From Streptomyces rishiriensis (GTDB lineage: Bacteria > Actinomycetota > Actinomycetes > Streptomycetales > Streptomycetaceae), in NCBI RefSeq assembly GCF_003112535.1, contig NZ_BEWA01000006.1:62001-126000 (forward strand): 64,000 nucleotides of DNA. The letters are read 5' to 3'. The notes beneath the pieces were generated by a model, which saw nothing but the letters and a program-made list of their open reading frames with translations, ran no database searches and was not told where the DNA came from. Position 1 is the stretch's first letter, and each line of letters opens with the position of its first letter. The position numbers were made by a program, and so were the translations under genes. This document shows, one piece after another, positions 47,509-56,425 of this stretch.

Positions 47509-49158
47509 ATGGCAGGCAGCACGCACACCGTGACCAACCAGCCCCCGCCCCTGACCGGGTACGACGTGTACGGCACCGACCAGGCGTTGGTGGAGGCCGT
47601 GGAACGGCACCTCGATCCGGGGCTGCTCGACGAGGCGCGCGCCGAATTGTCGGCGCTCGGGCGGGCGGCCGGATCCGCGCAGGTGCAGGAGTGGGCGGTG
47701 CAGGCCGACGAGCACCCGCCGAAACTGCGCACCCATGACCGTCACGGCCATCGCATCGACGAGGTCGACTTCCATCCGGCCTGGCACCGGCTGCTCGGCA
47801 AGGGCGTCGGGGCCCAGCTGACGGCGGCCTGGGGGCGACCGGGAGGGCATGTGCGGCGGGCGGCCGGGTTCCTGGTGTGGACGCAGGTCGACGCGGGCAA
47901 CTGCTGTCCGCTGTCGATGACCCACGCCGCGGTGCCGGCGCTGCGCGCCGACCCGGAGCTGGCCGCCGAGTGGGAGCCGCGGCTGACGTCCACGATCTAC
48001 GACCGTGAGCTGCGGCCCGCCCGCCTGAAGGCCGGCGCGCTGTTCGGGATGGGGATGACGGAGAAACAGGGCGGCAGCGACGTCCGGGCGAACACGACGG
48101 TCGCCGCTCCGCTCACCGAGGACGGGACGTACGAGCTGACCGGGCACAAATGGTTCTGTTCGGCTCCGATGTCGGACGGGTTCCTGGTGCTGGCCCAGGT
48201 GCCCTCCTCGCGGGGCGCGGGCGGACTCACGTGTTTCCTGGTTCCGCGAGTTCTCGAAGACGGTACCCGTAACGTTTTCCGTCTCCAGCGGCTCAAGGAC
48301 AAGCTGGGGAACCGGTCCAACGCCTCCAGCGAGGTCGAGTTCGAGGGGACGTGGGCGCGCCGGGTCGGTGAGGAGGGTCGCGGGGTGCGCACCATCATCG
48401 ACATGGTGGCGGCGACCCGGGTGGACTGCGTGCTGGGCTCGGCGGGGTTGATGCGGCAGGCGGTGGCGCAGGCGATCCACCACTGCACCTACCGTGAGGC
48501 GTTCGGCGGGAAGCTGGTCGACAAGCCGCTGATGCGCAACGTTCTGGCCGACCTCGCGCTGGAGTCGGAGGCGGCTACCGCTCTTGCGCTGCGGCTGGCC
48601 GCGGCCTACGACGACGGTGGCGAGCAGGAGCGTGCGCTGTTGCGGATCGCGGTTCCGGCGGCCAAGTACTGGGTGACCAAGCGCTGCGCGCCGGTGACCG
48701 TCGAGGCGTCGGAGTGCCTGGGAGGAAACGGTTACGTCGAGGAGTCGGGGATGCCCCGGCTGGTACGCGAGTCGCCGCTGAACTCGGTCTGGGAGGGGGC
48801 GGGCAACGTCCAGGCGCTGGATGTGCTGCGGGCCCTGCAACGTGAGCCGCAGGCGCTGAACGCCTATCTGCAGGAGGTGGGCCGGGCGCGCGGGGCCGAT
48901 CACCGCTTGGACGGCGCGATCAAGGGTCTGCTGACGGACCTGGCCGATCTGGACGGCGCCGAGGGGCGGGCCCGGCGACTGGCGGAGCGGTTCGCACTGG
49001 TGCTCCAGGGTGCGCTGCTCGTACGATTCGGGCCGCCTGAGGTGGCCGACGCGTTCTGCGCCTCGCGCCTGGGCGGGGACGGCGGCGCGGCCTTCGGGAC
49101 GCTGCCGCACAGTCTGGACCTGGCGTCCGTCGTCGAACGGTCCGCGCCTCGGTCCTGA
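47509..49158 (+). CDS. Acyl-CoA dehydrogenase, AidB-like
   Basis: A 549-residue flavoprotein. AidB features: an extended N-terminal region (residues ~1-155), the FAD-binding FGMGMTEKQGGSDVRAN, SSEVEFEGTWARRVGEEGRGV, the catalytic-type WEGAGNVQALDVLRAL and a C-terminal extension beyond usual acyl-CoA dehydrogenases. E. coli AidB is part of the Ada regulon, yet here the gene is far from ada-alkA; an ordinary isovaleryl-CoA dehydrogenase-like role is also possible. Start ATG 47509. A terminator-like hairpin follows. Confidence 0.88.
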   Translation: MAGSTHTVTNQPPPLTGYDVYGTDQALVEAVERHLDPGLLDEARAELSALGRAAGSAQVQEWAVQADEHPPKLRTHDRHGHRIDEVDFHPAWHRLLGKGVGAQLTAAWGRPGGHVRRAAGFLVWTQVDAGNCCPLSMTHAAVPALRADPELAAEWEPRLTSTIYDRELRPARLKAGALFGMGMTEKQGGSDVRANTTVAAPLTEDGTYELTGHKWFCSAPMSDGFLVLAQVPSSRGAGGLTCFLVPRVLEDGTRNVFRLQRLKDKLGNRSNASSEVEFEGTWARRVGEEGRGVRTIIDMVAATRVDCVLGSAGLMRQAVAQAIHHCTYREAFGGKLVDKPLMRNVLADLALESEAATALALRLAAAYDDGGEQERALLRIAVPAAKYWVTKRCAPVTVEASECLGGNGYVEESGMPRLVRESPLNSVWEGAGNVQALDVLRALQREPQALNAYLQEVGRARGADHRLDGAIKGLLTDLADLDGAEGRARRLAERFALVLQGALLVRFGPPEVADAFCASRLGGDGGAAFGTLPHSLDLASVVERSAPRS

Positions 49159-49491
49159 CAGCGCCGACCTGCGAAGCACCGGAGAAAGTCGCGGAAATTC
49201 GAGGGAAACAGGAAGCGGGGGTGGTGCTGCGCCGACACGGCACCACCCCCGCCGCAATGGCCCTGCGAGGCCAGAATCGCCGCTCGGGACGGCGTGGCTC
49301 AAGTTTCAAACAGTCTGTGGACGTCCACCAGGGTTGCAGGGGGTTGCAACTTGTCAGTGGTTGTGACCGGAGTGTGCCCCTCCGGCACGCGTGGACGGCA
49401 AGATGGTGGGCTTCAGTAAGACCGGAAACAGTCGGCGCAGGAGCTTGACATCCGGTCGACGGCCTGTGTGTACCCGGGAGGCCCAGTGGTG
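49159..49491. other. Intergenic region after the AidB-like gene
   Basis: 333 bp holding the hairpin at 49215-49252 and then the GAF regulator promoter region, which contains a GTTGCAGGGGGTTGCAAC near-dyad at ~49334-49351. No gene was found. Confidence 0.5.
49215..49252 (+). terminator. Terminator-like hairpin after the AidB-like gene
   Basis: Perfect 13-bp stem GCGGGGGTGGTGC / GCACCACCCCCGC with a 12-nt loop, 57 bp after the stop. It has no T-run, as is common in streptomycetes. Confidence 0.75.
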
Positions 49492-50784
49492 ATGCCACCG
49501 ATGAACGTGCCGCAGCTCGCGGCCGTCGACGCCGCACGGGCGGCACGGGTGCTCAACGAGGTGCGCGACGCCCGGCTCGCCGGTCAGCGGGCGCGTGTGG
49601 CGCCGCGCCCGGTGATCGAGCAGTCCTGGGAGCGCATGCTGCGCAGCGGCGTCGATCCGGAACACGGTTTCAGATCCGGCCTGCTCAGCTCCGACGAGGT
49701 GCGGCGACGACGCGAGGAGTCGCCGTTGCGAGAGGTGCTTCCGGTGCTGCGCGAGGGGCTGCTGTCGGTCGCGGACGTGGCCCACCACATCATGGTCGTC
49801 GCCGACGAGGAGGGCCGGGTGCTGTGGCGGGAGGGCTGCAGCCCGGTGCTGCGCAAGGCCGACGGGCTCGGTTTTGAACTGGGCGCGGACTGGGGCGAGG
49901 CCGTGGTCGGCACCAACGGCGTGGGGACGCCGGCGGTGGTGCGCCGGCCCGTGCAGGTGTTCGCAGCCGAGCACTTCGTGCGCTCGCACGCGGCCTGGAC
50001 CTGTGCGGGCGCCCCGATCACCGACCCGCGCAACGGCCGGCTGCTGGGTGTCGTCGACGTCAGCGGGCCACTGGAGACGATGCACCCGGCCACCCTCGCC
50101 TGGGTCGACTCGGTGGCGAAGCTCGCCGAGGCCGGGCTGCGCGAGAAGCATCTGGGGGCGCTGGAGCGGCTGCGTGCGGTGGCGGCTCCGGTGCTGGCCC
50201 GTCTCGGCGGCCGGGCGGCGGCGGTGGACGCGGACGGCTGGACGGCGGCGGTGACGGGAATGCCGTACGCGCGCCGGATCGCGCTGCCCAAGTCGCCGTC
50301 GCCGGGCCGTCGATGGCTGCCGGCGTTCGGGGTGTGCTCGATCGAGCCGCTGGCCGGCGGGTGGTTGGTGCGGTCGGTGGACGAGGCCGCCGAGCCGCTG
50401 CCACGCGACGCGACCCGGATCGTGCTGGACGTGACCCGGGCCCGGCGCTGGTCGGTGACCGTGTCGGGGAACGCAGGCTCGTGGTCCCACGAACTCAGCC
50501 CCCGCCATGCCGAGTTGCTGTACCTGCTGGCCGCGCAACACGGTGGCCGCAGCGCGGCGGAACTCGCCGAGGACATGTTCGGCGACCCGGCCCGGACGGT
50601 GACGGTGCGGGCGGAGATGTCCCGGGTGCGACGATATCTGGGAGGGTTACTGGAACACCGGCCGTATCGTTTCTGCGAGGGTGCCGAGGTCGAGGTGCTG
50701 CTACCGGCCGACCCACAGGGCCTGCTGCCCCATTCGACCGCGCCCGCAGTGGTGGAACACCGGATGTCGCCGCCGCAGCGGTGA
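49492..50784 (+). CDS. GAF-domain transcriptional regulator
   Basis: About 430 residues. A GAF domain (~75-220: SVADVAHHIMVVADEEGRVLW, GTNGVGTPAVVRRPVQVFAAEHFV) of the kind found in acetoin/aldehyde-responsive activators is followed by a linker and a C-terminal HTH region (~345-410: SHELSPRHAELLYLLAAQ, then TVRAEMSRVRRYLGGLLEHRPYRF) replacing the AAA+ domain of NtrC-type proteins. GTG 49486, GTG 49489 and ATG 49492 are all in frame behind GGGAGG (49476-49481); ATG is preferred. No adjacent dehydrogenase reveals the target. Confidence 0.82.
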   Translation: MPPMNVPQLAAVDAARAARVLNEVRDARLAGQRARVAPRPVIEQSWERMLRSGVDPEHGFRSGLLSSDEVRRRREESPLREVLPVLREGLLSVADVAHHIMVVADEEGRVLWREGCSPVLRKADGLGFELGADWGEAVVGTNGVGTPAVVRRPVQVFAAEHFVRSHAAWTCAGAPITDPRNGRLLGVVDVSGPLETMHPATLAWVDSVAKLAEAGLREKHLGALERLRAVAAPVLARLGGRAAAVDADGWTAAVTGMPYARRIALPKSPSPGRRWLPAFGVCSIEPLAGGWLVRSVDEAAEPLPRDATRIVLDVTRARRWSVTVSGNAGSWSHELSPRHAELLYLLAAQHGGRSAAELAEDMFGDPARTVTVRAEMSRVRRYLGGLLEHRPYRFCEGAEVEVLLPADPQGLLPHSTAPAVVEHRMSPPQR

Positions 50785-50944
50785 TGACGCGTAGGCGCTC
50801 TTCCGGTGGCGTCTTCCGCATATTTGCGCAGTCTTCGTCCTCTGCGGTGGCCGACTGCCGTAGCATCCCTCTACGGGTCACCCCACCTGCTCCTCGGTCA
50901 ACGTACGGATCATCAGGCGCAGTTGGCCCGCCTCGGGAGGACGA

Positions 50945-52267
50945 ATGAGACATCGCGGCCGACACCGCCGGCGTAGGCGAGGCAGGGCACTGCGGGCGTT
51001 TCTGTCCGGAACGGCCCTCGCGCTGACCGCTGCCGCCACCATGATCAGCGCCTCCCAGGCGACGGTCACCCACGACGGCCCTGGACGTCTGAAACCGATT
51101 GCTACGTCCGCCGAGACCGGAAAGCTGCAGCTGAGGGAAGACCTGGTTCCGCGGACCGTTCTCGACCGGCTCGCCGCCGGAATGGGCAGGCCGGTCGGCG
51201 TCAGCGCCGTCCTGGAGGAGGCCGACCGGACCCTGCGGGACGCGATCGACTGCTCGGCCGCCGAGCGCGGGGCGCTGCCGGTCTCCCCCTCGGCCACGCG
51301 TGCGTACTGCTGGAACACGGACGACACCCAGGGGTGGCGGCCGGGCGCGGTCACCACGTCGGGAGACGCGGACGACGACGGCGTCTGGGGTGCGAACCGG
51401 GTGATCCTCTCGGGCTGGTCGCGCGACGGCGGCGCACCGGCCGACCACGGGCTGGCCCGGGTCGGCTTCGTGAACGCGGGCGACCTGAACCACCCCTCCT
51501 ACACGTGGGCTCTGCTCGCCGTCCCGGTCGACGGCGGGCGGGACTACCGGGGGCTTATCTCCCATGTCTCAGGGATGGTCTGGTACCAGGACAAGTTGCT
51601 GGTCACCGCCGACGACGGGGATCGGGCCGCGCTCTACGTCTACGACATGAACCGCGTCCAGCGCGCCACGGTCGCCGGGGACGCGGTCGGCCGGGTGCCG
51701 GGCGGCTGGTCAGCACACGGTTACCGCTTCGTACTGCCGGCCGTCGGTTCCTACGAGGTGAGCGGCGGCTCCGACGCGCCGCGTCCTGCAACCGTTTCTC
51801 TGGACCGCAGCACCGCGCCGGACAGCCTCGTGGCCGGTGAATGGACCCTCGACGACGGCGACCGGGGAGCGCGTCTGTGGCGTTACCCCTTCAGCGCCGC
51901 CCCCGGGCACGCGGGGCTGCTCGCGACGGACGCCGCCGGGCGGGTCCACGCCTCTCAGGCGTACGAGACGAAGCTGACCGAAGTGCGGGGCGTGCTGTCC
52001 TACCGGGAGCAGTGGTACGTGACCCGCGCCGCCGGTCCGCGCGACCGGCACGGAACGCTGTGGCGGCAGAACACGGATGCCGACAGGGCGGACGACAGGG
52101 CGAGCGGTTCCGGCGCCGCCGTGTGCGGTGCGGCGGAAACGCACGACTGCTGGAGCCCGCAGACGGAATCCCTTTCCTACTGGGAGGCGACGGGCGAGGT
52201 CTGGACCCAGTCGGGCCGGGCGCTCTTCGCGCTTCCGCTGGCCTCGATCGACAGAACGACGGAGTAG
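50945..52267 (+). CDS. Secreted protein of unknown function
   Basis: A 440-residue exported protein. A basic n-region (MRHRGRHRRRRRGR) and hydrophobic core give a signal peptide to ~residue 40. The mature part has repeated beta-strand/aromatic motifs (GMVWYQDKLLVTADDG, LYVYDMNRV, WYVTRAAGPRDRHGTLWR), suggesting a beta-propeller-like fold. Two Cys pairs may form disulfides. No catalytic residues recognised. ATG 50945 has GGGAGGA upstream. Confidence 0.8.
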   Translation: MRHRGRHRRRRRGRALRAFLSGTALALTAAATMISASQATVTHDGPGRLKPIATSAETGKLQLREDLVPRTVLDRLAAGMGRPVGVSAVLEEADRTLRDAIDCSAAERGALPVSPSATRAYCWNTDDTQGWRPGAVTTSGDADDDGVWGANRVILSGWSRDGGAPADHGLARVGFVNAGDLNHPSYTWALLAVPVDGGRDYRGLISHVSGMVWYQDKLLVTADDGDRAALYVYDMNRVQRATVAGDAVGRVPGGWSAHGYRFVLPAVGSYEVSGGSDAPRPATVSLDRSTAPDSLVAGEWTLDDGDRGARLWRYPFSAAPGHAGLLATDAAGRVHASQAYETKLTEVRGVLSYREQWYVTRAAGPRDRHGTLWRQNTDADRADDRASGSGAAVCGAAETHDCWSPQTESLSYWEATGEVWTQSGRALFALPLASIDRTTE

Positions 52268-52284
52268 GTGGTTCCCTGACGGGC

Positions 52285-52857
52285 ATGGCCAACATCCCCG
52301 TGACCACCTGGTCCCTGGAGCAGACGGACGCGACCGACCTCCTCCCGGCCGTCGCGCCCGAGGGCGACGTCCGGATCGTCCGCTCCGAGGTCCCCTCCCC
52401 CGAGTTCAGCCGTTTCCTGTACGCGTCCGTCGGCGGGGACATCCGCTGGATCGACCGGCTTCGCTGGACGTACGCACAGTGGCAGGAGCACCTGATGCGA
52501 CCGGGGGTGGAGACCTGGGTCGCCTATGACCGGGGCACACCGGCGGGGTACGTCGAGCTGGAGCCGCAGGACTACGGAAACGTAGAGATCGTTTACTTCG
52601 GCCTGCTCCCGGCGTTCCGCGGGCGGCGGATCGGCGGTCGCCTGCTGTCGTACGGCGCCGCTCGGGCCTGGGACCTCGCCGAGCGCTGGCCCGGGCTGCC
52701 GCAGACCAAGCGGGTGTGGCTGCACACCTGCAGCCTGGACGGCGAGCACGCGATGGACAACTATCAGCGGCGCGGTTTCAAGCTGTTCGACACCAGGGTC
52801 GAAGAGCAGGCCGAGGTGCCCGCACCGGGCCCGTGGCCAGGGGCGTTCCCCGCCTGA
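52285..52857 (+). CDS. GNAT family N-acetyltransferase
   Basis: A 190-residue acetyltransferase. The acetyl-CoA loop is LPAFRGRRIGGRLLSYGAARAW, preceded by the beta4 strand YGNVEIVYFGL and followed by KRVWLHTCSLDGEHAMDNYQRRGFKLF. Substrate unknown. It starts at ATG 52285, 17 bp after the secreted-protein gene, so the two may be co-transcribed. Confidence 0.9.
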   Translation: MANIPVTTWSLEQTDATDLLPAVAPEGDVRIVRSEVPSPEFSRFLYASVGGDIRWIDRLRWTYAQWQEHLMRPGVETWVAYDRGTPAGYVELEPQDYGNVEIVYFGLLPAFRGRRIGGRLLSYGAARAWDLAERWPGLPQTKRVWLHTCSLDGEHAMDNYQRRGFKLFDTRVEEQAEVPAPGPWPGAFPA

Positions 52858-52940
52858 CCTACTGTTCTCCCCTGTTCTCCTACCTTTTCTGACCTGCGCA
52901 GACAAGGGGACGCGCAACTCATGTGATCGAGGACACTCCC

Positions 52941-52957
52941 GTCTCGCACAGTGAGAC
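52941..52957. promoter_or_regulatory. Dyad GTCTCGCACAGTGAGAC upstream of the sulfur operon
   Basis: GTCTC and GAGAC arms around an inner CACAGTG, 62 bp before the leader peptide start. It is a candidate promoter operator for the sulfur-assimilation operon. No regulator is identified here. Confidence 0.5.
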
Positions 52958-53019
52958 TAGGGTGTCCGCATCGCGGACGAAGCTGGACTGTGTCCAGATT
53001 GCCGTGACACGCTTTCGTC

Positions 53020-53103
53020 ATGTCCGGAACTGGAATTGCCTTGGTGAGTCGGCGGCACGTCGACCTCGGCCGCATGTCCAGCGCCATCTGTCCGGCGAGC
53101 TGA
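53020..53103 (+). CDS. Putative regulatory leader peptide of the sulfur-assimilation operon
   Basis: A 27-codon ORF from ATG 53020 to TGA 53101-53103, with the central motif SRRHVDLGRMSS and a single cysteine (AICPAS) four codons before the stop. It matches the SRRHVDL-type short leader peptides I know upstream of sulfur and amino-acid genes in Streptomyces. A cysteine codon near the end suggests that ribosome stalling under Cys limitation controls the downstream genes. It lies 127 bp before the sulfite reductase start, with a small hairpin between. Confidence 0.82.
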   Translation: MSGTGIALVSRRHVDLGRMSSAICPAS

Positions 53104-53145
53104 CGAGCCGCAGCACCGCCGACGTCTCCGCAAGAGCCTTCCGCC

Positions 53146-53161
53146 TGCGCAATGATGCGCA
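53146..53161 (+). promoter_or_regulatory. Small hairpin in the sulfite reductase leader
   Basis: TGCGCA-ATGA-TGCGCA, a 6-bp stem with a 4-nt loop, between the leader peptide stop and the sulfite reductase start. It could be part of an attenuator; no alternative antiterminator pairing could be worked out by eye. Confidence 0.4.
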
Positions 53162-53230
53162 CGCTATTCCCATGCGCCCGTACGCGCAGGTCAGAGCCGC
53201 TTCCCGCCTGTCCCGAAGGACGTATCATCC

Positions 53231-54928
53231 ATGGCCGCCACCCCGCAGAACCCTGCCGCCGCGACTCCCCGCCGCAAGGTGAGCCGTCACCGCGGCGAGG
53301 GCCAGTGGGCCGCGGGTCACTTCACCCCGCTCAACGGAAACGAACAGTTCAAAAAGGACGACGACGGTCTCAACGTGCGGACACGCATTGAGACGATCTA
53401 CTCCAAGCGGGGCTTCGACTCGATCGACCCCAGTGACCTGCGCGGCCGGATGCGCTGGTGGGGCCTGTACACCCAGCGCAAGCCCGGGATCGACGGCGGC
53501 AAGACCGCGATCCTGGAGCCGGAGGAGCTCGACGACAGGTTCTTCATGCTGCGTGTCCGCATCGACGGAGGGCGGCTGACCACCGAGCAACTGCGCGTGA
53601 TCGGCGAGATCTCGCAGGAGTTCGCCCGCGGGACGGCCGACATCACCGACCGGCAGAACGTCCAGTACCACTGGATCCGCATCGAGGACGTGCCGGAGAT
53701 CTGGAACCGCCTGGAGGCGGTCGGTCTGTCCACCACCGAGGCCTGCGGTGACACGCCCCGCACCATCCTCGGCTCACCCGTCGCCGGCATCGCCGAGGAC
53801 GAGATCATCGACGGCACGCCGGCCGTCGAGGAGATCCACCGCCGCATCGTCGGCAACCCGGCCTTCTCGAACCTGCCCCGCAAGTTCAAGACCGCGGTTT
53901 CCGGCTCACCGCTGCTGGACGTGGCGCACGAGATCAACGACGTCGCGTTCGTCGGGGTGCACCACCCCGAGCACGGCCCCGGCTTCGACCTCTGGGTGGG
54001 CGGCGGCCTGTCCACGAACCCGAAGATCGGCGTACGGCTCGGCGCCTGGGTCCCGGTGGACGAGGTGGCGGACGTCCATGAGGGCGTCGTCTCGATCTTC
54101 CGTGACTACGGTTACCGGCGGCTGCGCAACCGTGCCCGTCTGAAGTTCCTGGTGGCCGACTGGGGCCCGGAGAAGTTCCGGCAGGTGCTGGAGGACGAGT
54201 ACCTCGAGCGCAAGCTGCTCGACGGCCCCGCCCCGGACCAGCCTGTCGAACGGTGGCGCGACCACGTCGGCGTGCACCGTCAGAAGGACGGCCGTTTCTA
54301 CATCGGTTTCGCACCGCGCGTGGGCCGGGTGGACGGCGCCACCCTGACGAAGATCGCCGAGCTCGCCGAGGCGCACGGCTCGGGCCGGGTGCGCACCACC
54401 GTCGAGCAGAAGATGATCGTCCTCGACATCGAGGAGGCGCAGGTCGAGTCGCTGGTCGAGGCGCTGGAGGCGTTGGATCTCACCGCCCGGCCCTCCACTT
54501 TCCGGCGCGGCACCATGGCCTGCACCGGTATCGAGTACTGCAAGCTCGCCATCGTCGAGACCAAGCAGCGCGGTTCTCAGTTGATCGACGAACTGGAGCG
54601 CCGCCTCCCGGAGTTCGACGAGCCGCTCACCATCAACATCAACGGCTGCCCGAACGCCTGCGCCCGCATCCAGGTCGCGGACATCGGCCTCAAGGGCCAG
54701 CTGGTGCTGGACGACCAGGGCCGACAGGTCGAGGGCTACCAGGTGCACCTGGGCGGCGCACTCGGACTGGAAGCCGGCTTCGGCCGCAAGGTCCGGGGAC
54801 TGAAGGTCACTTCGGACGAGCTGCCGGACTACGTGGAACGTGTGCTGAAGCGGTTCAAGGACGAGCGCGAAGACGGCGAGCGCTTCGCCGCCTGGGCTTC
54901 GCGGGCCAGCGAGGAGGCCCTCTCATGA
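53231..54928 (+). CDS. Ferredoxin-dependent sulfite reductase
   Basis: A 565-residue siroheme/[4Fe-4S] enzyme reducing sulfite to sulfide with six electrons from ferredoxin. Cluster ligands are visible in ACTGIEYC and NGCPNACAR, and siroheme-binding blocks in DITDRQNVQYHWI. A Tyr in WWGLYTQRK and a Cys in TEACGDTPR sit where the Mycobacterium enzyme has its Tyr-Cys crosslink, distinguishing it from nitrite reductases. Length matches. ATG 53231 follows GAAGGA. It is first of a tightly packed operon with ATGA overlaps, preceded by the Cys leader peptide. Confidence 0.94.
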   Translation: MAATPQNPAAATPRRKVSRHRGEGQWAAGHFTPLNGNEQFKKDDDGLNVRTRIETIYSKRGFDSIDPSDLRGRMRWWGLYTQRKPGIDGGKTAILEPEELDDRFFMLRVRIDGGRLTTEQLRVIGEISQEFARGTADITDRQNVQYHWIRIEDVPEIWNRLEAVGLSTTEACGDTPRTILGSPVAGIAEDEIIDGTPAVEEIHRRIVGNPAFSNLPRKFKTAVSGSPLLDVAHEINDVAFVGVHHPEHGPGFDLWVGGGLSTNPKIGVRLGAWVPVDEVADVHEGVVSIFRDYGYRRLRNRARLKFLVADWGPEKFRQVLEDEYLERKLLDGPAPDQPVERWRDHVGVHRQKDGRFYIGFAPRVGRVDGATLTKIAELAEAHGSGRVRTTVEQKMIVLDIEEAQVESLVEALEALDLTARPSTFRRGTMACTGIEYCKLAIVETKQRGSQLIDELERRLPEFDEPLTININGCPNACARIQVADIGLKGQLVLDDQGRQVEGYQVHLGGALGLEAGFGRKVRGLKVTSDELPDYVERVLKRFKDEREDGERFAAWASRASEEALS

Positions 54929-55113
54929 GCGAGCGGGCGGCCCCCTTCTACTGCCCCTACTGCGGCGACGAGGACCTCCGGCCGAGTGAAGCCCTGGAGG
55001 GCGGTCACGGCGCCTGGGAATGCGCGGCATGCAACCGCGCATTCCAGCTGAAGTTCCTCGGGCTGCTCGCCCGGGGCGTTCAGCGCACGGACACGGGAGG
55101 GGACCGGATATGA
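54925..55113 (+). CDS. Small zinc-ribbon protein of the sulfur operon
   Basis: A 62-residue protein with two CxxC pairs (FYCPYCGDED and WECAACNRAF), a zinc-ribbon or rubredoxin-like knuckle, then a short helical tail. It overlaps the sulfite reductase stop (ATGA at 54925) and the cysH start (ATGA at 55110), so it is translationally coupled on both sides. Small proteins of this type occur at this position in other streptomycetes, to my knowledge without assigned function. It may deliver electrons or metal to sulfite or APS reductase (inference). Confidence 0.82.
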   Translation: MSERAAPFYCPYCGDEDLRPSEALEGGHGAWECAACNRAFQLKFLGLLARGVQRTDTGGDRI

Positions 55114-55820
55114 CGACCACTCAGGAAAACCGGACGACCGACGAGTTGAAGGCGCTGGCCGAGCAGGCCGGCCGCGATCTGGAGGAAGCCTCCGCCCTGG
55201 AGATCCTCCAGTGGGCGGTGGACACCTTCGGCACGCAGTTCTGCGTGACGTCCTCGATGGAGGACGCCGTGGTGGCGCACCTGGCGTCCCGAGTCCTCAA
55301 GGGCGTGGACGTCGTCTTTCTCGACACCGGTTACCACTTCCCCGAGACCATCGGCACCCGGGACGCGGTGGAAGCCGTGATGGACGTCAACGTCATCACG
55401 CTCACCCCACGCCAGACGGTCGCCGAGCAGGACGCCGAGTACGGGCCCAAACTGCACGACCGCGATCCCGACCTGTGCTGCAAGCTGCGCAAGGTGCAGC
55501 CGCTCGAGCAGGGGCTCAGGGGCTACCGGGCCTGGGCCACCGGGCTGCGCCGCGACGAGTCGCCGACCCGGGCGAACACGCCGGTCGTTGGCTGGGACGA
55601 GAAGCGGCAGAAGGTCAAGGTCTCTCCGATCGCCCGCTGGACCCAGGACGACGTGGACGCCTACGTCACCGAGCACGGCGTGCTGACCAACCCCCTGCTG
55701 ATGGACGGTTACGCGTCGGTCGGATGCGCCCCCTGCACCCGTCGGGTCCTGGAGGGCGAGGACGCGCGCGCCGGACGCTGGGCGGGACGGTCCAAGACCG
55801 AGTGCGGGCTGCACGGCTGA
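55110..55820 (+). CDS. cysH: Adenylyl-sulfate (APS) reductase, CysH family
   Basis: A 236-residue reductase converting activated sulfate to sulfite. Besides the family core (TSSMEDAVVAHLA; LDTGYHFPET; ECGLHG with the catalytic Cys), it has CC...CxxC (DLCCKLRK and GCAPCTR), the [4Fe-4S] ligands marking APS-specific rather than PAPS enzymes. Start ATG 55110 overlaps the preceding stop. With CysD/N supplying APS, this makes the co-encoded APS kinase CysC dispensable for reduction. Confidence 0.93.
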   Translation: MTTTQENRTTDELKALAEQAGRDLEEASALEILQWAVDTFGTQFCVTSSMEDAVVAHLASRVLKGVDVVFLDTGYHFPETIGTRDAVEAVMDVNVITLTPRQTVAEQDAEYGPKLHDRDPDLCCKLRKVQPLEQGLRGYRAWATGLRRDESPTRANTPVVGWDEKRQKVKVSPIARWTQDDVDAYVTEHGVLTNPLLMDGYASVGCAPCTRRVLEGEDARAGRWAGRSKTECGLHG

Positions 55821-55888
55821 CCGCCATGACCGCCGACTCCCCGAACACCCCCAAGCCCACCCCCACTTCTACGAACCGGGAGAACCAC

Positions 55889-56425
55889 GTGACGACCGGA
55901 GCCACCGTCTGGCTCACGGGTCTGCCGAGCGCCGGCAAGACCACCATCGCGTTCGAGCTGGCCGGCCGGCTGCGCGAGGAGGGCCACCTCGTCGAGGTGC
56001 TCGACGGCGACGAGATCCGCGAGTTCATCTCCGCGGGCCTCGGTTTCAGCCGCGAGGACCGGCACGTCAATGTGCAGCGCATCGGTTTCCTGGCCGAGCT
56101 GCTCGCCCGCAACGGCGTGAAAACGCTTGTGCCGGTGATCGCACCGTACGCCGACAGCCGCGAGGCGGTGCGCAAGCGGCACCAGGAGAGTGGAACCGCT
56201 TACCTGGAGGTGCACGTGGCCACCCCCGTCGAGGTGTGCTCGGTGCGTGACGTGAAGGGCCTGTACGCCAAACAGGCGGCAGGCGAGCTCACCGGCCTCA
56301 CCGGGGTCGACGACCCGTACGAGGCGCCCGAGACGCCCGACCTGCGGATCGACTCCCAGGAGCAGAGCGTGCAGGAGTCCGCGGCGTCGGTGTACGCCCT
56401 GCTCAGCGAGAGGGGACTGGCATGA
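55889..56425 (+). CDS. cysC: Adenylyl-sulfate kinase
   Basis: A 178-residue kinase phosphorylating APS to PAPS. P-loop GLPSAGKT; APS-binding region FSREDRHVNVQRIGF; VIAPYADSRE; and YEAPETPDL near the end, all canonical. GTG 55889, preceded by GGGAG (55878-55882), gives the usual CysC length; the ATG at 55826 would add 21 low-complexity residues (NTPKPTPTSTN) and lacks a ribosome site. Its stop overlaps cysD. Confidence 0.93.
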   Translation: MTTGATVWLTGLPSAGKTTIAFELAGRLREEGHLVEVLDGDEIREFISAGLGFSREDRHVNVQRIGFLAELLARNGVKTLVPVIAPYADSREAVRKRHQESGTAYLEVHVATPVEVCSVRDVKGLYAKQAAGELTGLTGVDDPYEAPETPDLRIDSQEQSVQESAASVYALLSERGLA

